A stretch of DNA of 64,000 nt, from contig JAEMWC010000211.1 in assembly GCA_016490735.1 (NCBI GenBank), positions 527,501-591,500 of the forward strand, read 5' to 3'. Every line of letters begins with the position of its first letter. Within the stretch, counting starts at the first letter, position 1. The stretch is from Pachyseris speciosa (lineage: Eukaryota; Cnidaria; Anthozoa; Scleractinia; Pachyseridae). Both the position numbers and the translations under genes were made by a program. The notes beneath the pieces were generated by a model that worked only from the letters and a program-made list of their open reading frames with translations, ran no database searches and was not told the origin of the DNA. Of this stretch, positions 11,021 to 22,415 are shown in pieces.

Positions 11021-12236
11021 AATGCAAATATGGCGAGGATGGTGAAGGATGGAGAAGATTGAAACGGATTACAAATGACCTTTTCTGAAAAATTGAGGCT
11101 AAACTTTACAAAATCCAAACACCGTGACGTAGCTCCTTAAAGTCTAGTTTCTTTTACAAAGTATGTCTTAGACTTTTTGGTTTATTAAATGTTTCCACCA
11201 GCAACAAAGAGAGATAAATCGTTGTCTTTTCTATTTGACGCTCTGAACGAGAAATAAACAAAATCTTGACTGGAATGACTGAGGAATCGAAGAGCACAAC
11301 GAAAGTATTCGGCGCCTTTATGCTGAAGCCTGGACAAAAACAAAAGCCTTTTACATCTCTACGAGGCCTTTCAGATCGTATTTTGAATTTGATTCAACTT
11401 TTCAGCGACAACTAAGGATTTTAATTTATGAAAGGAATCGTCAAGCCGTCAAGCTTTGTCAATAGCTTTCAACTAACAAAATTGACCTCCAGTTGAAAAG
11501 CCGGAAGTTCTTAATTTCTTACAAGACATTAAGTTGAATTTGATGTGAAGTATCTTACTTTTTGCGCTATATTGGAAGGACATAATAGCTTCAAAAGCAA
11601 TCATTGGTGCAATTTATGGTGGGATGCAATCGTTACTTGTTTTAAAAGATGTGGCAGAGCTGTCCTGCTAAATTTAAAACCATTGTGGCATTTATTTTCG
11701 TTTTGATAGTCACGCACCTCTCTTGTCACGAGCAACAATCACAATTTTTTGTTTGTTCATCGAGACATTCGCAATAGTGTAGATAGAAAATTGCACATAC
11801 ACTATTCACACGAAACCTAACCCTACATCGTACAAAGGCAAGAAGCTATAGACTTTTTGTTTTCATTTTCAAACAATCGTTGACATACCTCTTACTTTAG
11901 ACAATTCACCTCATTCTTGTTTTTCTACTACATGTATCTCCTTTATTCAATGTTTGATTGTAACGGGAATTGTCATAGTTGTTTTTCGCGAGACTCGGGG
12001 AGACGGTCAAAGGAGAAAATGTACACAAAGATTGGAATGTTAAGGTAGATAACGACAGCATATATTTAAATTCCGTTGATGGACAAATATTCCCAAGTAA
12101 ACTTGTCGATGATTGTAGTTTGACGCCGGGGACACGACACGCGACACTCGCTAAATATTGCGTTGAATTCAGTGGAACAATTGATGAATTATATCGACTA
12201 AAATAACACTAACAGTGCACTAGAATTATACAATAA
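11021..12236. other. Intron of DUF229 copy A, nothing recognised
   Basis: AT-rich sequence with no open frame, repeat arm or splice-bounded coding segment that I can support. A 75-codon frame at 11979-12206 has no recognisable similarity. Confidence 0.4.
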
Positions 12237-12370
12237 TTTTGATAATAATAATTTAGAACTTATATAGCGCATTTTCCATGTCTATATGATCAAATGCGCT
12301 TTACAAGCAGATGAAATTGGAATTTGGAAATGTTGGTTTTTGTGGAGAGGGGAAAACCGGAGAACCCGGC

Positions 12371-12412
<42 letters not shown>

Positions 12413-12501
12413 AACCCACATGTGACGTCGAGTCCGGGAATCGAACCGGGCCACATTGGTGGAAGGCGAGTGCTCTCACCACTGCGCCATGCCTGCTCCC
12501 C
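12237..12501 (-). mobile_element. tRNA-derived SINE with conserved central domain
   Basis: On the minus strand a tRNA-like head has an A box (TGGCGCAGTGGTGAG, 12475-12489) and a B box (GGTTCGATTCCCGG, 12433-12446). It is followed by a body with CTCTGCTCCGAGAGG and CGGTTTTCCCCTCTCC, then a GCGCTATATAAG segment and an ATTATTATTATC tail. That body resembles the central domain shared by several invertebrate SINE families; naming it Nin-DC is from memory and uncertain. The A and B boxes suggest RNA polymerase III transcription. Confidence 0.8.
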
Positions 12502-13056
12502 AAGACAAGGTGTTCTTACATGATAATTTCCGTGTTTTTCACCGCTTTAAAGGCTCTCTCTAGCTTAGAAACCCCTAAAAAGATCAGTCGTGCATGCATG
12601 TCCATATAAGACAACGGTTCTACTGAACATTGAAATAGCCGAGTCAAAACAAACCCAATACGCTGAGGTATTCAATGGCACATACACATCGCATTCTCAA
12701 GCAAGCAAGTCAAGAACTAAATTAATAAACGATCAATACTTTGGATATTCCGTTACTTAAGCCCTTGTTTATATCTACAAACAACGCAGAGTAGCTCTAA
12801 AATTCATCTCGATATTAAAGAATATTGTATTGTATATTGTATTGTTGTTTACATGACTGTTGGTGCATGCATGGTAATCTTCAATTACGTGTACTGGCGT
12901 CTGTTTTCCGGTCGCGTTTTGTCTAGTTTGTCTCAATCGCATAAGTCATGCAATTATAGTTAGTTTTAGGTTACACGGGTGCACATATAGGAATATTCGC
13001 CTCAGGTGAAGGAGTAAAATAAATGTCCCCGACGGGAATAGAACGTACTATTCTTA
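12502..13056. other. Non-coding, nothing recognised
   Basis: No repeat arms or coding signal seen. Confidence 0.4.
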
Positions 13057-13306
13057 GGCGCGTTTCAAAAGTCGTGCTACTGCTGTGCCTAGCTGGCTTG
13101 GGTTAATAGACGTCGAATTTGATTCCGTCGAATGAAAAGCTGTTGCCCCACAATCGTCGGGTGTCGTAATCAAAACACTGACCGTACCAGCCGTTGCAAA
13201 TCCAAAGTGTTAGTTCGACACGAAAGTAGCACGACGTTTGAAACCAAGTCGTTCTTCAGTCGAATGAAATGCGACGTTTGAAATGGAACGACGTTTGAAA
13301 CGGGCC
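13057..13306. mobile_element. TTA-flanked MITE (GGCGCGTTTCAAA ends)
   Basis: GGCGCGTTTCAAAAGTCGT at the left pairs with ACGACGTTTGAAACGGGCC at the right. TTA is duplicated at 13054-13056 and 13307-13309. At 250 bp it is another Harbinger-type MITE. A partial relative lies near 411-429. Confidence 0.8.
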
Positions 13307-13723
13307 TTAACAAGCACTGATCTGACTGATTTGATTCACTACGACATGTCACACGCGTCCTGCACATTACTAGCTAACGGCTGGGAAATATTTTCGTATC
13401 CAGAACAACCGCAGCAAGAAAAATAAAAGATGATGACGCTGTTACAAATCAAAAGATCTCTTTGATGATAAATGAAGAAAGATGGATACCTTAAAAGTTT
13501 TAAACACATGCGCATCATGATAAGTGATTAGCCGTCACAAAGTTAACTTCTGTCACAGGTATCTACTGAGCTTAAAATTTACAATTTACCTTCAGTCTAA
13601 CTGCATTTTTAAATATGCAAAAACAGGCACAGAACGAAAGGGAAAAATAAATGGCCAAAACGCACACTAGTACTGGTAAATACGGTCACGAAGATACGGC
13701 GGTAGATGATCGAAATTACCTAC

Positions 13724-14180
13724 CTGTAGACTGCTGTTGTTTTGCACTTTTTTTGACCAAGTTTGGTACAGGAACTGGATCTGAACGTGAAACATTGAAA
13801 TCATCGCCTGGCGGTCTAACAATCTTCCTGTACTCAGCGGAGACAATTCCTTCGCCCTCCACCCGAAGCACGTTATTTTCAAAGCTTGAAAATCTCCATC
13901 CCTTGCACTGCAGCTTGCCAAGATCTTTTACAAACTTAAGTACGCTATCGTGAAACGGGTCCAGGTTTGGAAGCCTACAGGCGACGGTCCTGTTGCCAAC
14001 AGTTTTCACGTATTTAACATGAAGAGATCGTTTAAACGTGGTTTGTGTTGTGGTTTGTTTGTGAGGACTAATTTGCGCTTTTCGAAACGAAAGAAATGCG
14101 AGTAAAATGATCCCTGTCGCACACGCAAAGGAGCACACAACGCGAAGAAAGTGAAGCCGAACTTTACACGGACATTTCAT
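13724..14180 (-). CDS. DUF229 copy A, exon 1 (signal anchor and stalk)
   Basis: First exon of the left DUF229 paralogue. The chosen start (ATG at 14180) begins MKCPCKVRL, matching the start of copy B (MKCLNIPCKVRL); upstream in-frame Mets are not conserved. Residues about 10-32 form one hydrophobic segment, so the product is probably a type II membrane protein with its catalytic domain in the secretory lumen or outside. The stalk shares a long run with copy B, including CRLPNLDPFHDSVLKFV and VRPPGDDF. The exon ends in phase 1 at ACAG|GTAGGT, as in copy B. DUF229 proteins have an alkaline-phosphatase/sulfatase-like fold; their substrates are not established. Exon 2 is at 4236-4277 after a 9.4-kb intron full of transposons; later exons are not in the window, so it may be intact off-edge or a broken duplicate. 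Confidence 0.85.
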
Positions 14181-14235
14181 GATAATCGTGACACTGCGGT
14201 AGCTCAAAGCGGGCGTTGTGAAGACTTTCACTTCC

Positions 14236-14440
14236 CTGATTATATTAGCGTATGCCCTTCACCTGACGTTTGTGACGTCACACACTCAAAGAAAGAAAGT
14301 TCAAGGCCTATTGTTAACTCGTGTGAAACGATCGGGGCGGGAGTCCGCTAAGGTTTCAACAGTTTGTAGGCCATCCCTTCGCATTGTTTCCTACTCTCCG
14401 CTGCAAAAGGAGTCGAGACACTGGTGCTCGCACTTAGCTT
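14236..14440. repeat. Upstream segment of DUF229 copy A, duplicated at 1545-2260
   Basis: Starts 56 bp upstream of the copy A start codon and matches 1545-1635 plus 2134-2260. It carries the uninterrupted TTAA (near 14317) where the left copy has its 490-bp MITE. It may contain the promoter. Confidence 0.65.
14274..14281. promoter_or_regulatory. CRE-like TGACGTCA
   Basis: A perfect TGACGTCA palindrome 94 bp upstream of the copy A start codon, the consensus site of CREB/ATF factors. The duplicated segment has the changed version TAACGTCA near 1590. The position suits a promoter element, but this is only a motif match. Confidence 0.35.
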
Positions 14441-14817
14441 CAAGCGCACTGTTGCTGTCCTACCCCTACCCCCGTATAGTGTTTCCCAGTGGAACTCGAT
14501 CCACCTGCAAGACACAGGGCGGACAACATGCAATGGGGGAGGGGTGGGAGCTTAAGATGGATGTGGTTGTGACGGGGTGATATTTGCGTTGCTTGTGTGC
14601 GTTTTCAGAGCCATTAATGAGTAACTTTTATGTCAGATCTGAATTTCGTGAATTACTACTATATATTATACCACTGCTTGACCGATTACTCTTCTAGATA
14701 TAATTATTTAATAAATGAGAAGAGTTCTCTCAGGGCCTATAAACAAGCGGCAAAGCCGAGTGTTTTCAGACCCATAAAATCCCTGATAACAGTTGAAAAG
14801 CTGTTAAGTAAAAAATA

Positions 14818-15189
14818 GGGACCTTAAGCAACGACGACGGCGACGGCGATGGCGACGGCGACGAAAACATCATTTCAACTGATATAACTTCTTGTTTTTA
14901 TAACTCTTTCGCGATTATTCCAATGTGTTTAACTTGGAAAATGCTGGCGATAAGTTCAGGAACCAAATTACTATGTACGACATCAAAGTAAGGAAAAAGA
15001 GAGAAAAAATTGCCGTCATGCGCTCACGTTCTCAAGAAAACATAAAATTTGGTCATTTCGCGTTGTTGTTTTGAAGAGGACGGCAAAGAAATGTACAAAA
15101 TGAAAAACGCACGTGCAGAGGCATTGTTTTTGCTCATTAATTTTAGTGGCGATCTCGTTGCCGTTGCCGTCCTCGTTGCTTAAGGTCCC
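14818..15189. mobile_element. TA-flanked MITE (GGGACCTTAAGCAACG), intact copy
   Basis: Inverted ends GGGACCTTAAGCAACGACG and its complement enclose 372 bp, flanked by TA (14816-14817, 15190-15191). GACGGCGACGGCGATGG runs lie just inside the left end. This is the reference copy for the truncated one at 10690 and the split one at 41826-48163. Confidence 0.85.
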
Positions 15190-15449
15190 TAATAGAACGT
15201 TTTCATTCACGTAACTACCGGCCATATTTATTTACTGAAACAAAAGAAAATATTTGCATAAAAAAAGTGTTCAATTGCCAGAGGTTTAGTTTGGAACACC
15301 GACATGGCCGCCGTGACGTCACGTGAAAACGCTCTATAACTGCAGTTTGAAAGTTTTTTGTTTTGTTTGTTTGCTGTCTCGCCGAGGTTCACAGAAAGTT
15401 GCTTAACAAGAAAAACATGACATGTACCTTGCGAAATCTGTTCTGAGAG

Positions 15450-15632
15450 CAACATGGTATGCTATCAACTGGTCGTTGATCGTCTTCTTTTTAAAAATGC
15501 ATTATTAACATTCAAATGCCTCAACGGTCTGACATCTCGTTATTTATGTAAGAAATTCATCAAAACAGCCAGATTCAGTCGCTCCACCAGAAATACTGAT
15601 ACGGATATAAACATTCCCAAGTATAAAACACT
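15450..15632 (+). pseudogene. Non-LTR retrotransposon fragment
   Basis: The frame reads ...FKNALLTFKCLNGLTSRYL... then NTDTDINIPKYKT, matching the segment just upstream of the FWNSLP motif in LINE C-termini. It is cut off at 15633 by a foldback MITE and no continuation was found on the other side. Confidence 0.6.
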
Positions 15633-15782
15633 CCTAGCCTGCGTAGCAAGCGTTTCCGTGTGGTTTTTGAGCGCTAAAAAAGCCAATCAGTTCCGTTTTT
15701 CCATTTCGCGCGCATCCAAAATTCGGAAATCGGCTTTTTAGCGCTCAAAAACCACACGAAAACGCCTCCTACACAGGCTAGG
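15633..15782. mobile_element. Foldback MITE (CCTAGCCTG ends)
   Basis: 150-bp near-palindrome: CCTAGCCTGCGTAGC...GGTTTTTGAGCGC pairs with GCGCTCAAAAACC...CAGGCTAGG. It is inserted in the LINE fragment at 15450-15632. Confidence 0.8.
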
Positions 15783-15841
15783 TTTACCCAGGAGGTGTGT
15801 AAAACGGATGAAGAGCGGCATCCTCCAAGAACACAGAACGG

Positions 15842-16110
15842 TATCTGCTGTGAATCAAATTATATATTTATTTTAAAAATCCATTAATAATTCATGAGGG
15901 AAATAGAAAAGAAATTAGTGTCTTAATATCTGATAAAGACACAGCTAAATTTTGCATCTGATTTTTTTGGGTCAAAATAACCCAAAATCTAAATATTAGT
16001 GCAAGAATGGATTGATGCACAGTAAGGTCTTTTAAGCCGTTCAATAAATTCGCAATTCGTGTTTTATCAAGTCCTAAAACACTCAGCTGCGCCTCGTGTT
16101 TTAAACATGA
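15842..16110 (-). repeat. Dispersed repeat, copy 1 (minus)
   Basis: Matches 53893-54140 in reverse orientation, sharing CGTGTTTTATCAAG, AATTCGCAATTCGTG and GTCTTTATCAGATAT. It contains the paired strings AAAACACTCAGCTGCGCC and CTCGTGTTTTAAAC. It abuts the left arm of the composite element at 16110. Confidence 0.65.
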
Positions 16111-16503
16111 CAAGACGCTCTATGAGCGTTAACTCGGGATACTTTTTTGTTCCAGAAGCCGGAAGCACGCTTTCTGATTCTCGAAACTATCCGGCTAATG
16201 GTTTGCTTTTGGGTTCACGTAAGACCTTTTTGTTCACGTTCGAGCAAAGCTCGTTAAACCGTTTTGAGAGTTGCCATCCATATTCGTTGTCAGCTGTTGT
16301 TGTTTACTTCTAGATTAAGTGGCACCATCTGGAGTTTTTTTTCTCTCTGCGAAGCTTGAAAACAAACTCGAAAACACAAGGCGAATCGTTTCCGTGTATG
16401 TGACATGTTTCTCAGAAGCAATCCAGATGTCGCGCATTGTAAAAAGAACTTGAAATTCAAACTGCTCAATTTTCAAAACAAAGCGTGTTTCTTGGCTTAA
16501 ATA

Positions 16504-17189
16504 GGGCCATTTATACGGGAGAAAATAAGACGCGTCTTATGTAAGACGCGACTTAAATAAGACGCGAACTGATCGTATAAATGGTACAAAATAAGCGTTC
16601 GCGTCTTATTTAAGTCGCGTCTTACATAAGACGCGTCTTATCGTAGAACAGGGTTTTCAGCTGTTCTTATTTTGTCCGCGTCTTAATTAAGCCGTGAACT
16701 TCCTCGTATAAATGGTTTCGCGTCCTAAATAAGACGTGAACTGCAAGTGCGCTTGCATAAAAACAACAGAAACATGAGCTTGTCTTATGATTAGATAGCG
16801 TAATTGGATGCAAAGCTTTGCAAAAGATGGCCGGGAGAGCCAAAAGTGAATTCAGCACCTTCCTTCTTTAACCTGCCATCAGTCGCACCAATCCGTATAT
16901 CGCTTTCTTCCGACTCCTCTCGGATTTCTGTTGATTTCTTTGTATGTTACGGCGTGGTCTTCATAAGAAAAAAATCTCTGAGAAATAACAGGACAGCACG
17001 CTTTTGTTTCTTGCTACAGCGTTCCATCTTGGCGGGTAAGCGAGGCTGTATCAAAAATAAGACGCGAACCATTTATACGAGATCTTCGCGTCTTATGTAG
17101 GACGCGAAGGTATAAACGGTACAGTTCGCGTCCTATTTAAGTCGAGTCTTAGATAAGACGCGTCTTATTTCCTCCCGTATAAATGGCCC
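16504..17189. mobile_element. TA-flanked MITE rich in ATAAGACGCGTCTTAT palindromes
   Basis: GGGCCATTTATACGGGAG at the left and CTCCCGTATAAATGGCCC at the right, flanked by TA (16502-16503, 17190-17191). Perfect 16-bp palindromes ATAAGACGCGTCTTAT occur near both ends with further half-sites TAAGACGCGA. It is 686 bp and non-coding, inserted in the left arm of the composite element; the corresponding inner copy near 18095 lacks it. Confidence 0.85.
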
Positions 17190-17336
17190 TAATGTCATTT
17201 ACCTGATGAAGGTAAAAAATCTAAATGTTTAATTTTAGTTTTTTTTTTTTCTGACGCACGTGAAAACCAAAACTTCGCAAACTTGTTACTCGGGATACTG
17301 TAAGTATACCGAGTTATAAAATGTGTCAGATTTCAG

Positions 17337-17369
<33 letters not shown>

Positions 17370-18635
17370 CCTGTGCAGCAAAATGCACAATACAATTACG
17401 TTCCGGTGTTTGGATTGGCCAATGCACAATAGCAGGCACGTGGCGGTGTGTTCATTGGTTACAGCAAACCACATAGTCCAAAGGTCGAAAGGCTAACATC
17501 ACGCGACGGTTCTTTACAAGTTATGCAAATTCATCGTGTTTGAGTTGTGAAGCGAGATATTTTAAGAGAGCACCGTCTGTCCCCGTGAAAAGGTTTGCCA
17601 AGTGTTAAGAAAAAGTTGGAAGCCTCGCACGTGTACGAAATCGAATGCTTTGACAGAAAAATTACAGATTTGCACAAAGTTGTTTTCGTAATGTGATACC
17701 TTCCATTTAATACGTGACCGCAAGTGAACACTCAAGGTTAAATGATCCACTTCGGCCGCGGAACAAATTTTCCTGCACATATCTTTGTAAAGTTGTGAAA
17801 CTGGATTTTAATACAGTACAGACTGTCCGTGTGAAAAGGTTTGCCGAATTTAAGACAAGGTTGGAAGCCTCGCACGTGCTGTGAGTATCGACTCGAATTA
17901 GAACGTTGTGACAGTTCTATATTTAGATAATCGCAAAGTTGTTTTGATGTAATTTGATCCGGATTATACCACAACTCAATCGCTGTGACAGATCTATATT
18001 TAGAGACAAGTTTGCGAATTTTTGGTTTTCACGTGCGTCAGAAAAAAAAACTCAAATTAAACATTTACATTTTTTACCTTCATCAGGTAAATGACGTTTA
18101 AGCCAAGTAACACGCTTTGTTTTGAAAATACACCTTATTCCAAAATGGCGGCCGCTCGGAATGATCTGGGGAGAGCAGCGCGGAAACGAGGCATCAAGGG
18201 CCAACTCGAAGTCAAGCATGTAAACAGCAATGGCGTTCGTCGTATCTATCAGGAGAATTGAAGACATACCTGGCAGTTCGTTGAACGGATGGCATCCTAA
18301 TCAGTTGAAAAATGCTTAACTAAAATTTTGGTTCAAGTGTCGTGGTGATTCTTGTAAAGGTTTACGTAATTACCAAAGCACAATTTTGTAAGCGGTAAGT
18401 GATATAGTATATAGTGATTTTGCTGTCGGAAACGCCGACCTTGCTAAGGCTGCTAAGGTCAATTAAGTCTCTTTTTTTTCTTTTCTTTTCTTTTTATTTG
18501 GTCTCGCAGGTTAAAAGACTGGCAGCCGTTGGCTGATGTGGACCTGCGTTACTAATTTACATATTTACAATTAATAAAGTAAAAAAGACCAAATGTGTAC
18601 AATATATGAATAATAAAAAATAATGCTTATTAGTG

Positions 18636-19232
18636 TCAATAGTAATAAAAATGATGTGATTTATTCATGATCAGTGAACTCTCCTTTTCAAAGGTGAAAT
18701 TGTTAATAAATTTGGAGAGTTGCTTTCGGCGATTTTTAAACAATGTGACATTATCATAGTCTTTGACGCTACTGGGAATTGAGTTCCAGATCATAGTTCC
18801 TCTGTGTCGAAGAGAAAGTCTGCCTATTCCCTTTTTGGGTCTATCCAGTACCAGTTGTTTAGATCGTCCAGAGTCATACTTTGTCGCTTTCACAGAAAAC
18901 AATTCAGTTATTTGAGTTGGGCCAGCTTGATAAAAGGCTTGGTGGATGTGTTTTAATATAGCTTTTTTATACATGTATGATAATGGAAGCCAGTTGGCTT
19001 TTTGTAGAACATGAGTGTTATCTCGGTCGCGTGGTAGATCGTGAATAAGCCTGGCTGCTTTTGTGTGAATCTCCTCTAATTTATTGAATAGCGGTGCAGT
19101 GCATCCACCCCATACTAGAATGCAATAGGAGACCCCTGATACAACTGTTTTGAAATAGATTTCCTCGAGTACTTTGGGGGAAGGCGTGGCATTCTCCTCA
19201 AAGCTCCAAGCTATTTCCTGTAACTCTTGCAT
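18636..19232 (-). pseudogene. C-terminal part of a non-LTR retrotransposon ORF2
   Basis: A 198-codon open frame on the minus strand. It contains SYCILVWGG, IHTKAARLIHDLP, KANWLPLSYMYKK and TMIWNSIPSSVK, in the order found downstream of the catalytic RT motifs in LINE-type elements of the CR1/L2/Jockey kind. The YADD catalytic region is absent, so this is a 5'-truncated copy; the open frame suggests it is fairly young. Its tail towards 18480 is a T/C-rich run on the plus strand. It is inserted inside the 16-22 kb composite. Confidence 0.8.
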
Positions 19233-19689
19233 AATTTATTTGCTTCATTCTTTTTTTATGTGGCTTCGTTCTTTTACAGCGTGAATGAGTATTATTTGAA
19301 TTAAAAGACCGACTATCTTCTAGTCGACCCGGACGAAAATCTCATTCATACCTGGCATATAACGACTGAGCCGGTAAAGAGCTTTTCAGGCTGAGGTTAG
19401 CGTTAATCATTGATTAAGATGTATTAAAGCCTGTAAGTTCAGTTGTCATAAGATGGTATTTAACCCGGGTTAGCGCTAACCATGCTTCGAGCAACTGGGC
19501 CCAGAGAAGCTGACTACAACACCACAAACATGTAGAAAAAATATTTACCTGGGATTAACTTAACCAAAATTTTATTTGCTTGGAACGCTAAAAAGGTGAT
19601 TTAAATTAAGTTTTTTTACTCGGAAATGTAGTTCAGAAAATCAGAAATAATTGTTCAAAATAGTCAGCAAACTGAAAATAAATGGTCAT

Positions 19690-20460
19690 GTTGCCTGTAC
19701 GCAAGTTATGTGCTTATGGTTACAAACACATCACATTTGACTGACAACACTAAACAGAGTAAATGCACTAGACTGTCCCATATGTGGAAGATTTTTGTCT
19801 TGTTGTTCACACACTCCACATGGATTTGAAGGGAGACAATTTGTTGTGTTTGCACAACTTCCTCAGAGGTCATTTGACCTTTGGTTCCAATAAAAAGTGC
19901 CTCATGGAAAGTTGACTAATAAATGTTTTGGCACCCCCAGGTGAGATTCCTATGAGCTCCTTCAGATTGGTATGCCGGTTTTTATACGAGCTATAAAAAG
20001 ATCACTGTTTACACAAAGACTCTCAAGCATTTGACAGCAGAGCTCACTGCAGTCAATTATGACCCTGGTAGAAGGATATTTATCTTTAAAATCAGCAGGC
20101 ATGTGGTCATTGATCTTTGCCCTTGAGGGTCATACTGAAATGATGCTGACCTTTAGAAACAAAATTAATCCAGGCTTATTGCCTTGGTCTTCCTTGTTCA
20201 GGGGCATCTTCATCAATTCTCTAATTCATATTTGCTACATCATGAGAAGGTGAATGCCAATAATTAATGTTTTCACCTTCTTTTACTGGATTTAAATACT
20301 GGATTATACTCTCGAAAATGTCTCTATTGGGAAATCCAGAATAAAAAGCTAAATCTTTAACTGACTTCATAAATCTATCGACGCTAAATACTTTCGATCG
20401 TAAATCTTGGAAATATCCGCCTCGAATTGTCAGAGTTTTTTAGTAAGCTCGGCTTTCTTA
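19690..20460 (-). pseudogene. Decayed DDE_Tnp_4 transposase
   Basis: Reading the minus strand across several frames recovers the landmarks of the DDE_Tnp_4 superfamily (Harbinger-like and related) in order: a DLAFYSGFPNRDIFESI segment (about 20310-20390), TRVIIDC-like residues around 20050-20070 (first catalytic Asp), a YKN...LIGISPGGA stretch (19940-20000), and a LQIHVE...KIFHIWDS segment near 19800 (catalytic Glu region, its Arg partly lost). Many stops and shifts show it is dead. It lies centrally between the inverted arms, so it is the likely original passenger of the composite. I derived this by eye; a profile search would be decisive. Confidence 0.65.
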
Positions 20461-20719
20461 CAGTCCAAATCATGGATAGCTTTCTCACAGTCGTTTTATA
20501 GCTCCCTAGAATCTCTACCAGGAGAAATATCTGAATCACGATGTCTTGGTTGATGACAGTAGGTCAGGAGTTGCTGAGGTTTGCCTCAGTCTTTTTCGTT
20601 TGATGTGACTACTATGCTCTGGTGCTTTTCGTTTTACGAGCGAAAAAAGCGGATGGCACAGCAGTAGTTTTCAAAGTTTTCTCGCGACCAGCAAACGAAC
20701 AAATATAACCCGAAGACTT

Positions 20720-20865
20720 GAAGTGGCGCAAACATACCCTTGATCGAGTGTTTTGTCACTTAAAGTTAATCCAAGATCCCTTCGTATGGCAACAATCCAT
20801 TCGGCTTGAACACACTACACGTCGGTCTTCTGGAAACTTCTGATAAGAGATTTTCACACCATTTT
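20720..20865 (-). pseudogene. THAP zinc-finger remnant
   Basis: Upstream of the transposase relic, the minus strand reads SYQKFPED and then, after a one-base shift, WIVAIRRDLG followed about 20 residues on by YVC. KFP(K/E)D, W(I/V).AI(R)RD and VC are landmarks of the THAP DNA-binding domain, which fuses to several DDE transposases. The N-terminal cysteines of a complete THAP are not visible, so the domain is truncated or degraded. Confidence 0.55.
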
Positions 20866-22064
20866 TCCACATAAATTTTCTTAGGACAGAATGGAATAGA
20901 GCAATTTTGAAGCATGATCGCTCACGATTATCATATGTAAACACCACAAGAATTTTCACGCCGGCCCTCGATGCCTCGTTTCCGTGCTGCTCTCCCCAGA
21001 TCATTCCGAGTGGCCGCCATTTTGGAATAAGGTGTATAGAGCAGTTTGAATTTCAAGTGCTTTTTACAATGCACCACATCTGGACATGTCACATACACGG
21101 AAACGATTCGCCTTGTGTTTTCAAGTTTGTTTTCAAGCTTCGCAGAGAGAAAAAACTCCAGATGTTGCCACTTAATCTAGAAGTAAACAACAACAGCTGA
21201 CAAGGAATATGGAAGGCAACTCTCAAAACGGTTTAACGAGCTTTGTTCGAACGTGAACAAAAAGGTCTTACGTGAACCCAAAAGCAAACCATTAGCCGGA
21301 TAGTTTCGAGAATCAGAAAGCGTGCTTCCGGCTTCTGGAACAAAAAAGTATCCCGAGTTAACGCTCATAGAGCGTCTTGTCTAAATATAGAACTGTCACA
21401 ACGTTCTAATTCGAGTCGATACTCACAGCACGTGCGAGGCTTCCAACCTTGTCTTAAATTCGGCAAACCTTTTCACACGGACAGTCTGTACTGTATTAAA
21501 ATCCAGCTTCACAACTTTACAAAGATATGTGCAGGAAAATTTGTTCCGCCGTCGAAGTGGATTATTTAACCTTGAGTGTTCACTTGCGGTCACGTATTAA
21601 ATGGAAGGTATCACATTACGAAAACAAAATCTGCAAAATCTGTAATTTTTCTGTCACAGCATTCGATTTCGACTTGTGATATCGATTAGCCGATAAGCAC
21701 TACACGTGCGAGGCTTCCAACTTTTTCTTAACACTCGGCAAACCTTTTCACGGGGACAGACTGTGCTGTCTTAAAATATCTAGCTTCACAACTCAAACAC
21801 GATGAATTTGCATAACTTGTAAACAACCGTCGCGTGATGTTAGCCTTTCGACCTTTGGACTATGTGGTTTGCTTTAACCAATGAACACACCGCCACGTGC
21901 CTGCTATTGTGCATTGGCCAATCCAAACACCGGAACGTAATTGTATTGTGCATTTTGCTGCACAGGAAAAAAAAAAAAAGAAAAAAAAAAGACTGAAATC
22001 TGACACATTTTATAACTCGGTATACTTACAGTATCCCGAGTAATAAAACACTCCTGCTCATTTA

Positions 22065-22194
22065 TAGACTGCAAGTAGTCTCTAATTTCGGCGATGGATT
22101 GTGCGTTGCGGGCGAAAGACACGCGAGCGCGCTAAGTTGCGAGGAGAGCCCGCCCCACAATCCATCGCCAAAATTAGAGACTACTCGCAGTCTA
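22065..22194. mobile_element. Foldback MITE with 9-bp target duplication, copy 1
   Basis: TAGACTGCAAGTAGTCTC at the left and its complement at the right fold over 130 bp. Both sides carry GCTCATTTA (22056-22064, 22195-22203), a perfect 9-bp duplication as made by Mutator-like transposases. A second copy is at 56153-56308. Confidence 0.88.
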
Positions 22195-22327
22195 GCTCAT
22201 TTAACATTAACCGGACGGTGTAAACCTTGCGTTTTGATTGGTCTAAAGGAGGTTTCGATTAAAGTACAGACGTACGAATGACGTCATAGACCGAAGAAAG
22301 TAACAAAAAATAGATAAGTAATGTATA

Positions 22328-22415
22328 AAACAAATAGATCCCATTTATCAGTGTAACGTACATCCGTGGGTTAACAGAGCACTCACGTACAGCTAAATGG
22401 AATCTATTTGTTAAA
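22328..22415. repeat. Short hairpin
   Basis: AACAAATAGATCCCATTTA pairs with TAAATGGAATCTATTTGTT across about 50 bp. From 22416 to 23027 lies the 3' flank of DUF229 copy B; a 114-codon minus-strand frame at 22465-22809 has no recognisable domain. Confidence 0.55.

Larger units (their letters stand above)
16110..22045. mobile_element. 6-kb composite with inverted arms around a THAP/DDE_Tnp_4 relic
   Basis: Long blocks on the left recur reverse-complemented on the right. Block Q is 16110-16500 and 21035-21376; block P is 17286-17995 and 21390-22040; block R is about 18113-18210 and 20955-21033. The order is Q-P-R reading inward from the left but P-Q-R from the right, so one arm has been rearranged. 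Extra inverted material (17190-17285 against 18005-18112) flanks P on the left. Between the arms lie a LINE tail (18636-19232) and a decayed transposase (19690-20865). Block P itself holds diverged ~250-bp tandem subunits with the motif AAGGTTTGCC. Outer borders and target duplication are not resolved. Confidence 0.7.
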
